A DNA stretch of 64,000 nucleotides from Symbiodinium microadriaticum (Eukaryota > Sar > Dinophyceae > Suessiales > Symbiodiniaceae): contig LSRX01000250.1 of the NCBI GenBank assembly GCA_001939145.1, positions 409,563 to 473,562 of the forward strand, given 5' to 3'. The notes under the pieces were generated by a model, which had not been told where the DNA came from, ran no database searches, and saw nothing but the letters and a program-made list of their open reading frames with translations. Positions 55,871-64,000 of the stretch are shown here, in pieces. The position numbers and the translations under genes are program-made. Every line of letters begins with the position of its first letter. Position 1 is the stretch's first letter.

Positions 55871-57610
55871 GGAGTCACGCCGATGTCAGAAGACCTACCA
55901 GCTGTGGTCCGATACGGCAGCTCAGCTTGCTGCAAAAGGGCATGTCGCTAATGCGATGCTGGAAAGCATCACGCCAATGCTTGGGACATCAAAGCCCGGC
56001 CCAAGGCCATGCTCTGCAACTGTCACAGCCGAAAATTGAGGCCCCAACTCCTGAGACGCACTGTGCCTGATGGCCTGATGTCACATTTAGTCTCAGAGTA
56101 GACTAGAGGACACGCCTGCCGGCTGAGATCTGCATCCAGTCGCTTCCAGTCCCATCCGCCCGCCTCTTTGCACTCGGCCATGGTCGCAGGCATGGCGTTG
56201 GGGTGAGGAAAACTGAATGTGAACGGTAAATGCACCTGCACCTAGACCACTGGTCCTAGTTCCAGGTGACGGGCACACTGACCTGCCGCCCTCACACTCA
56301 TCCCAGCCAGTGCACTGCGTGGTCAAGCAAAATTGGCGCAGCGAAGCCCTGTTGCCACGGCACAGACGACGTGTTCAGCTCTGGGTGCACAAGTAGTTAC
56401 GTCAGTCAAGTCGTGTTCAGAGTTTACCTGGCCAAACAAACGTGAGCCCAGAAGGAAAGAGCTGGCTGTTACCAGTACCTGATGCCAAAATGGCTGCGGG
56501 TTCTAACGAAGGTCCGAACAGGTGCTGATGAAACTGGGTTTGGGCGTGCGCGGTGGGCATGGGTTGTCAGGTCGTGAGGGTACACGTGCACGTGCACCCC
56601 GTTCAACCTCATCATTGAGCCACTGGTCGGGAAGAAGGCACGACCTCGGATGCGAGGTACAGTACAAGTCCAAACGGCGAAGTAAGTCTTAACAGTGCTG
56701 CCGACACATTACCGCGCAATTTTGTCCCAGCGAAGAACGGGAAGCATTGTTTCTGGAGGAGTTCTCCACTTCAGCGGCTCCAGCCGGCCGTGCGCGGAAC
56801 CCGGCGTCCTGGGTCCTGCAGGACAGCATGCAAGCGGAGTGAGTTGATTAATGCACTATGCAGGCTTAGACTTGCGATGACTTGTGCAACTTGTACCGGA
56901 TTGTAGCGATGTCTCGGCTGGCACATGCACAGGATGCAGACAAATGTGTGCTGATGTTTCAATGCGTTGCGCATCGCACGGGTCTGGTATACTTGAGTGA
57001 GAATGTGACGTGCATGGCAGCTGGCACTCCACAGCATTATCAGCGACCGATACAGAAGTACAATTTCACGGCCATGCCAGGCCAAACTTTTGATGCTTCT
57101 TGAGACGCGCATCTGTGAGTGAAGTGCTGCCGTGGCCAAGACGGCTGGAACGGCTTTACGGAGGATGCGGAAAAGTTGGTCCCCCGAGCCTCCAGCATGA
57201 AAATGCGGCACGAAGATTCCTTCAAACACTTTCATGGAGGAACCGATTCCACCAGACCGATACCTGTAAACAAAGAAACTGATGTACGGGTGCTGGTGTC
57301 AGACTCCTCTCAGAAGTCATGCAGGGCAAAGCCCATACAGCTATTACGCTGTTTCAGAGGAAAACGCAGGTGGTGAGCGTGCACAGTGGGATCCAACAAG
57401 GCTTTGCATTCAACGAAATCAATCGAGAACAGAGCACGAACTGTGATCCCAGCGGGCAGGCGGTGAAGCCCAGAGTCCAGCATGCAGCTGTCACAAGCCA
57501 CTATGTGGCAGAATGCAAGATTTTCACCAACACTGCTGCGCTGAGTGACTGGAAATGCATGTTCCGTGATTCCGAATCTGCAGCGCATGCTGGGTAGCCT
57601 GGTAAGAAAA
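55871..57610. other. Upstream spacer, no confident gene
   Basis: Short frames on both strands without motifs. A spliced-leader-like sequence lies at 56480-56501. Confidence 0.35.
56480..56501 (-). other. Spliced-leader-like sequence (weak)
   Basis: GCCAAAATGGCTGCGG on plus matches the reverse complement of the spliced leader at about 17 of 22 positions, with GCAGCCATTTTGGC intact apart from one base. It lies about 610 bp upstream of the secreted-protein start in the same orientation. A chance match is possible. Confidence 0.3.
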
Positions 57611-57618
57611 GGCAAGCC

Positions 57619-59913
57619 TCAGGGTTCCACAGGAAGGGCACGCAAATCAGAAATGACCTGCGGAGCCGAAAGTGGGGATGGATGGGCACGCACAAAGTTC
57701 TGCACCATATCCGCAAGCCCTTTTGCTGCCCCAGGTCCGAGATGAACCAAGTCCAAAGTCACGTCCAAGTTCCTTTCTCGCTGAATGTCTGCAGGGTCCC
57801 GTTGCAGGATGTGCATGTCCCAGCACAGAAGGCAACACCAGGCGAAGAAGTTCATCCCACAGTAGGGCCTTCCAAGCCTTCCCTTTGGTAGGGCGGCATA
57901 GGTCATCTCAAAGAGTGGTAGGTAGGTGCACATCTTACCCCCGGACTCGGCGACCTTTCGGACGACGGAGGCAAACTCGGCCGCTCTCTTGTTGGCCTCC
58001 GACTGGTGGTCCTCGCGATTGCTTGAGCGATTTAGCAGCAATACTTCATATCGGAACAGAGAAAGCTAAACAGCTGAGACGAATGTGTGCTGGGATGACC
58101 CGGTGAACTGGCGGCAGCCTCTATCGTGTTGCTATTGTTCTGCGTTCGTCAATTTGCCAAAGACGAGTGGGTTGTTAAGACAAATCAGAACGCTTTTGTT
58201 ATCTAATCATTCTTGTCCATCCGGTCCTCTCCCAGCACGGGCGGAGAGACGAGGGCAACGTTGGCCCCTGCGTCGATCAAACGCTCCTTGATGTCTCGTA
58301 GAGTTCTTTCGTAGGACTCCAGCGATGGAACTTCTGGCAGCTGGCCGAAGACTTGATACATGAATCCTGAAGCTTGAAACTTGAAATGAAGGCATGTGGG
58401 GCGTGCAGCACGGGGGGCCATCGCAGCAAGAATTCACAGCCCTGAAGCGGTTGTGCTTGTTGCAGGGAGGGGGTTTTGTCGGGATGCGATGTCTGCCGAA
58501 GGCAACCATCTGCTGCCCGAACTTTCCTTCCGTTGCCTGTTGTCTTCGTCTTGGCCTAGGCACTTTTCCTGGGACCGGGAGATTGGACCGGCCCCGAGAA
58601 GCCTCTTTCTTTGGGCTCCCGGCTCTCCCGGCTTGCTCTCGCGAGCGAGTGGTGTGCACCAAGAGATCGGAGGCTCATGCAAACCGAAACCCCAAGTGCA
58701 GCATCACAGTACCCCGCCACCTAGCATTGATCATGGGAAGATCTTACTCAAATAGAACTGGAATTGCGGCGCCAAGCCTGGCCTTCCACGGGCGAGAGGG
58801 CGGCTTTCAGGTCGTTGGTCCCCACAAGCACTGTGACGTGAGAGGGCTTGCATTGAATGACCTCGCCAATACGCTCTTGGATGTTCTGGGAGCACTGCCT
58901 CAGGAAACAATCGGACAAGAGATGGCATCTTATCGAAGCTGATCGAAAGGCTCAAGCAAAGATCTTAAAAGGACAGCTACCTCCACCCTGCGCCAAAGCT
59001 GCATATTGATGCCAGCGTTCAACACCAAACCTTGGTTCAGCTCCTCCCTCAAAGAGCTCACCCAGTCTGTGGATAGGTTGCCGCGTGTTATGCTGTCCCC
59101 GAGGCAAACAATGGGAGCCGAGTCCTGGCGCAACTTCCGCCTTCTCCTCCGCTTCTTGAGAAATGATCTCGGCGTATCTTCGTCATCGTCCATCGCCACC
59201 CTAAGCACAGTTATGCCCGAGAGAAGAGCTGCCCAGCCAACGCTGGCAACCAGCGGATCGCTGCAGAAAGATGCAGCATCCCACACTTTCCGCCGGATGC
59301 TGCTCGGCGCCCATCTCCTCTGGGTGGTCCTGGCCGAATCACCAATGGACGCTGCTCTCCACGGCGTCGCCACTTGCACATGTCTCTTTGGTGCACTCAG
59401 TGGCCGGGCGGGCTCGAGCCCACCAAGTCGCAACATGCTTGGCGCGAAAACTGTGCCACAGCGCCTGGGCAAGTGCGGAAGAGCTTGAGCCAATATCACC
59501 CAGGGCTCGAGCTGAAGACGGTATTCCCTGTTGTCCTTGCTCATCGACGGACCCCTGCAGAAGGGCCTGGCCAAGCTTCCGGTGCCGCCGACGCCGACGC
59601 CCGGCGCCACAGCCAGGCCGGAACAAGGCCGGTGCCACTTAGCATCTACTTACGAGTAGCAACTTCTTCGGAAACCGCCTTCATGCACTTTTTTAGCCAA
59701 GCATGCGCGAGGAAACTGCGAGGCGTGTGTCCTGCGAGCCACCATAGCGCAAGCACCAGGGTCTGAGACAGACAGACAGACAGACAGCACAAGTGCGTGT
59801 CCACGCAGAGAGGTTGAATTCGATATCTTGAGGTTGTGCAGGAGCTCGGTGAGATGAGCCCCGATCCCGTGTTTGTGAAGTGCTGCAAACGCCATCAGCG
59901 ACGAAGACAGCAT
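57619..59913 (-). CDS. SGNH/GDSL-type hydrolase, membrane-anchored, multi-exon
   Basis: An esterase/lipase-like hydrolase. Block I APIVCLGDSITRGNLSTDWV (Ser nucleophile in GDS) is at 59081-59100. Block III HVTVLVGTNDLKAAL (oxyanion Asn in GTND) is at 58811-58822. VPSLESYERTLRDIKERLID and VALVSPPVLGED are at about 58240-58330. Block V LDLVHLGPGAAKGLADMVQN (catalytic Asp and His of DLVH) is at 57742-57753, and the stop is at 57619. The four segments are in different frames and need at least three introns. Upstream of block I are a hydrophobic segment (VASVGWAALLSGITVLRV) and KKRRRRRK, suggesting an N-terminal membrane anchor. Still further upstream, MAFAALHKHGIGAHLTELLH and WLKKCMKAVSEEVAT (59650-59905) end at a consensus GTAAGT donor and may be 5' exons of this gene. 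All four catalytic elements are present. Confidence 0.75.
59772..59790 (+). repeat. (CAGA)n microsatellite in a probable intron
   Basis: GACAGACAGACAGACAGACA lies between two coding-like segments of the hydrolase 5' region. Confidence 0.8.
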
Positions 59914-59914
59914 C

Positions 59915-61080
59915 AGGACGAGCCGGAGATCACAGCTCCACTTATCATTAAGCGCAGGAGAGAATCATTGCCGTCGCACGGTGTTTGTGTGTGTGAGAGA
60001 GAGACATGTCATGAAGGAAGGAAGGTATCTGGCACACAGGTCTCCAGCCACCAAATGCCACCAGTCCACTCATTGAGAAACGAGTCCCCTGATGACGATT
60101 ATGAACACGAACGAGTCCTGAAGTGCTGTCGTGCAGGGTCTACATCACCGTCATTTTTGTCGTCCTGAATCGGTCAAGCTGAGATTCTCGCGCTACAGGG
60201 ACCGGGCGAGCCGAGGCAGAGTGTCAATGATGCAGCCGACATGCAAATTACAAACTACGTGGCAGGGCTGAGAGATTCGCTACTTCCGAGAAGTGCAGCT
60301 GGTTGCGGTATGGCGCGGTTTCCAGGGGCCTGAACGAGGGGTTAGCTGAATGATAAAGACTCTGCCAATACGTTCAGGCTTTGCCGGCCCGGTATGGCGA
60401 AACAGTCCCAGAGAACCCAGGACTGTGGAAATCAGAAGGCCAGGAGCAGTTCCTCCAAGTACAGCTGCTGATACACGGTGACAGAGTGACGATGGTGATA
60501 CATGTAAAGCTTTTTAGGACCGAGAGTCTCGACAAGGTTAGAGCAAGTGAGGCTCAAGGTCTGAACAGTTCCATGATTCATGGAGCGTGGGATTTAGGAT
60601 TTCGTCTGGTATCGTTGGCAACCACAAGCTCTTCAATTGTTCACTTTACCAACGGCTACTGAATGCTACTGATGTACACCGACGCCCCGTGATGCCCCAG
60701 CGTAAGCAATGCCAAACCAAGGGACACCTTCAGGTATGGCACTTTAACGCACTCAAGACTAAGACTTGGACGTGATATGACGTGAGCTGTTCCGCGCATT
60801 TATCGACAGCCAGCCAATCAGCACGCTGCTGTGGTTCCGTTGCTTTGGTTGCCCCGTGTAAGGTGTACAAAATTGTTTAGGCCTGGTCTGCCCCCCAGAC
60901 TTCCCTGGGCCTAAGCATATATATATATATACATACACACACACACACATTTCTAAAAAAACAACACATGTTGCAGAAGAAGCAGCTACGAGATGGTACA
61001 AATGGGGGCTGGGCAGATGCCGCCGTGTCAGTTCAGCACCAAAGCGGGTGCACAGCACCTCATGTGGAAAGATCACGGAC
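59915..61080. other. No confident gene; AT/CA microsatellite
   Basis: Contains (AT)n then (AC)n at about 60917-60951 and an A-run. No coding segment is supported. Confidence 0.45.
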
Positions 61081-61084
61081 ATGT

Positions 61085-61210
61085 CAGTGAAGAAGCGCAA
61101 CCCCACAGATAAACATGGCCGAGGAAGCCTCGTCTGGCTGCTGTTGGAGGAGCTGCTCGTCCAACCCATCAGCCAAAAGGAGGCACTGCTCCTGCGAGAC
61201 TTTCACAACA
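61085..61210 (-). CDS. Isolated coding-like exon, unidentified
   Basis: Minus-strand VSQEQCLLLADGLDEQLLQQ followed by QPDEASSAMFICGVALLH reads like a helical protein segment. No family is recognised and neighbouring exons were not placed. Confidence 0.3.
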
Positions 61211-61479
61211 AAACCGTGTGAAGCCTAAACTATTTGGCGTTTCAAACGAATAGTTGAGCTTCGTTCCACGGTTGCACAGGGCACGATTTTACGGTTGTGC
61301 CTCCTGACCGTGGCAAAGAAGGCACAAGCAGGAAATCCTGCATTGAGAGGCAGGCTCCGCATTCGCGACAGCCTGTGCCATCCTATTGGCTCTAAAGCAA
61401 ACCGTGTAACGATCTGGAACGGAATGCTTCGCATTTCGCAGGTCCGTCGCGGATCCTGGACAGATCCAGCGCCCAAGCT

Positions 61480-63890
61480 CACAACTCCTGCGAAACATTC
61501 ATCAACAGCACCGTGGCCGACACCAGTGTGGTTTCACATCCGTGGGGCGACGGCCATTCCAAGTTTCGGTCTGCTGTAGGCAGCCGAATCTCGAGCTGAT
61601 CTGGCTGAGCACTTTGGCTCGAGCAACACGATGCAGCAACTGAGCCTGAAGCCTCAAAAGCCGTCAACAGCCGCTCCAAATGTTGCATCTCTTGGTCGGG
61701 TTCACGGTGCTCGGCAGATGACGGCGTGGTGCCATCAGGCCGATGCCGTCTGCAACAGATTGAAATTAATTAACTAGCCTACCACTTTTCCACGAAACCA
61801 ACCGCCTCAGTCAGTAAATCCGCTGTAGCCTGACCGGGCTGCACAGGCTTGGCAAACGGACAACTGAACACTCGATCACCGAATGGCGGCGTTTGGCTTA
61901 CAGAATTTGCTCGACACCGGACAGAAAAGTCTGCATCAAGCGCGAGTTTTTCTGTCTGCACGATGGTGCGCCCCACTCACAGTCACTGTAACGACGCGGC
62001 TGCACCGAGACAAACTTGAGTTGTCAATAAACAAACATGGTACCTATTCAAGGGAAAATGATTGCGCCTTCGGCGCGAATCAATCACTACCTAAATCTGC
62101 CAGCTGTGACACTTTCCATGGCAAACCTGATCGGGTGCCTCACATTGCCTGCCAGGAGATGCAGTCGTATTCGCACTCACTCAAGAGAACAAGATGCTTC
62201 GGCCAAGCTGCCAATTGAAAAGGCAAAGCACAGGTCTGGGGAGCAGATGCCGCGCTGGCCAAGTTCACGTATTCCTCCTGCGATGCTCCGCCACTGCTCC
62301 GCCTGCTCCTGCGGCCTTCCTGCGGCCTTCACATGCCTTCTCTGACGGCTCCTTGGCAAATGCAGCATCGCCTGGAATGATCACGGAAGGCGGCCTGGCT
62401 GTATTGCAAAGAGCATCGCAAGCCGGCTTGCGAGAGAGCGCCCTCGTAGGCTCGCAACGGTGTCTCCGCGTCCGGGACCTGGCGACATACAGAGCTACAA
62501 GTACGACAGTGACTATACGGAACCATGAACTGTGCGATGTGATGACGACACGGTACGATAGGCCCCCCAAAAGCCTTGTCAAAAGCCTCTGAACGCACTC
62601 TCTGAGAGATGGCGCCTTTTGGAGCTGCACCTGGATCTTCTCAGTTTCCGCACCTGTAACCGAAGGGAATGCTTCTCCCCGATTCAGAGTCCCAGGATTC
62701 ACCCTGCAGCATTATATTCAGATGCATTGATTCACTTCCCTGGCTGAGACTCCAGCTGTGATCCATGAGCTTGCACTCTCTGAGGGCCGCTTCTGCGTCG
62801 TGCTTTTTGGAAAACACCTGACAGGAAGTAGATTTCGCCTACTCATATGCAGTGCCGATGCCGTTCAGTCCTTTAGTAGGCATTCGATACGGTGCGAGGC
62901 ATCGAGGTTCAGCCTCCTTGGGCGCAGAGCCGCGGCTAATGTGCCATCGCATGCCGCTTGCAGTTGCTAAGTTCATGTCTTTGAGTCAACGATCGTCTTG
63001 GCGGTCTGGGTGGCATCTTCGTACGAAGATTTCGCCTACCCATGCTCGAAAGTAAATCCTCAGCAGTTGCACGAGATGCCCTTCCCGGCCGCGCGGTAGC
63101 ACACGAGATACTTGTACCAGGCTTTGTTGGCCTGTCCGTCTCGTGTCGATCAATTTGAAACACGTCATTTCCTATATTAACACAGGTTCTTGGAGCCTGC
63201 ACGGCTTGGTCGCAAAAGCCGCGTTCGAAGGTGCTCTGCACACCGTCGCATTCCAACTTCTTGCTCTCCAGGCCAGTCTGGCCAGTGTGTCGCGAGGCAG
63301 TCGAGAAACTATGTTGATTCATGGGGCACATGCGTGGTCTGTGTCGAGCCTACTAGAGTTGCTTTTGAAGATGACAACAGGCAGGTTAGGAGTGACAGCA
63401 CCTGCCTCCTCCTTGGAGCAGTCCTTGATGCAACAGCTTCTGCAACAGTACACTACTTCATGACGCAAAAGTATTGTGCGACAGGATCTCTTAACATCTG
63501 CAGCCGTCCTCTGCAGGAGCGATGGCTTTTGTAGAGCAGCTGGCCTGCACCAGACCGCTGGGTGTGGGATTGCAGGGCTGAGCTGATCAGCTGATCTTGT
63601 CCTTTCCTGTTCCTCGTCAGCCTCGAGCCAAACACGGGAGGGGGCTGAAACTAGAAATTTAATGCTTGAACTAGGTTGCAGTCATATTTGTACTGCTTGC
63701 AGTGTTTCCGTTCAAGCCGTTGGAGTGTTGAAATTGTAGAAACTAACTTAGCAACAATCAGATCGTCGTTGGGCAAGCGCACATCCTTCCACTTGAACCC
63801 TTTCCGGGCTGGTTCCCCAACCTGTTTGTTGTAGAAGCAGAACGAAGGATTTCAGTTTCATGTGCTGTGCTCTCCAATAATGTGGCGGCC
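61480..63890. other. No confident gene
   Basis: Possible minus-strand exons include HLERLLTAFEASGSVAASCC (61640-61690) and FAKPVQPGQATADLLTEAVG (61779-61870). Neither shows a recognisable domain and no joins could be made. Confidence 0.3.
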
Positions 63891-64000
63891 CTTTTAGTAA
63901 CTGGGGGGTATTTAATGCGTTTTTTTTCCTTATTCAAGCCGGGACCAAAAAAATGACCGGCTCAAATAATGCGTTTTTTTTTGGGGGGGGGTTTTTGGGG
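63890..64000. other. Low-complexity end, possible assembly noise
   Basis: AATGCGTTTTTTTT occurs twice about 60 bp apart, and the window ends in T-, G- and T-runs. This looks like error-prone read ends or a simple repeat. Confidence 0.6.

Noticed and set aside
56771-57235. 154-codon minus-strand frame
   Set aside because: No motif, not joined to a neighbour, and a similar-quality frame exists on the other strand.
62990-63110. Sfi1-like repeat (LLRIYFRAWVGEIF) on the minus strand
   Set aside because: A single short match with no neighbouring repeats; probably chance.

Overview
The window looks like nuclear DNA of a dinoflagellate, most likely a symbiodiniacean or close relative. Four observations support this. 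(1) A full 22/22 match to the conserved dinoflagellate spliced-leader exon lies on the minus strand at 7719-7740, with decayed copies elsewhere. (2) Genes are split into small exons, and two recognisable genes need GC-AG or very short introns to stay in frame. (3) Degenerate Ty1/copia-type polyproteins of the kind abundant in these genomes are present. (4) There are many (CT)n tracts and GC-rich hairpin repeats. Nearly every coding segment I can recognise is on the minus strand, which fits the unidirectional gene arrays of dinoflagellates. Runs of N at 16471-16554, 23330 and 29570 show that this is a scaffold with joins.

Layout. 1-28.3 kb holds several copies of a minus-strand multi-exon gene. 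It encodes Cys-rich repeats (CTTG...C..C...QRT...C and NHHC..CN.GYY..GH.CK) and 'W-(E)-R/T-F-TVVDAG ... VALHNxxxNRFxxM' repeats. A diverged copy lies at 1-4.7 kb. Copy A (10443-15130) and copy C (23333-28020) are almost identical over 4,688 bp at a constant 12,890-bp offset, and a truncated copy B sits at 21937-23242. Between them are fragments of a minus-strand retroelement-like family (5.2-7.4, 9.0-9.85 and 20.2-21.6 kb), a degenerate copia-type element (16.6-19.9 kb) and many (CT)n/hairpin repeats. 29.8-32.7 kb is a long uninterrupted minus-strand frame: a copia RNase H domain joined to about 700 residues of coiled coil with aromatic WW-like modules.

33-41 kb is gene-poor apart from parts of an unidentified gene near 34.1-34.9 kb. 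41.06-42.02 kb holds a two-exon pyrimidine 5'-nucleotidase (NT5C3/UMPH-1-like, HAD family) with a 74-bp GC-AG intron. 42.5-45 kb has an inverted repeat and a large degenerate satellite block. 45.7-48.9 kb is a second degenerate copia-type element (integrase tail, RT with YVDD, RNase H) interrupted by a (CT)n/hairpin repeat. 48.9-49.2 kb is a ~70-bp tandem repeat. 52.1-54.5 kb is a coiled-coil gene with RPTSA repeats, 55.3-55.9 kb a small secreted protein, and 57.6-59.9 kb a membrane-anchored SGNH/GDSL hydrolase in at least four exons. The last 100 bp are low-complexity and may be assembly noise.

The most unusual signal is at the nucleotide level. The long RNase H fusion carries about 30 copies of AGGAAC on its sense strand in ~3 kb, in all three codon registers and with none seen on the other strand. 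The separate 5-10 kb and 20-21.6 kb family carries GGGGGA in the same way. Counts were made by eye and need a computed check.
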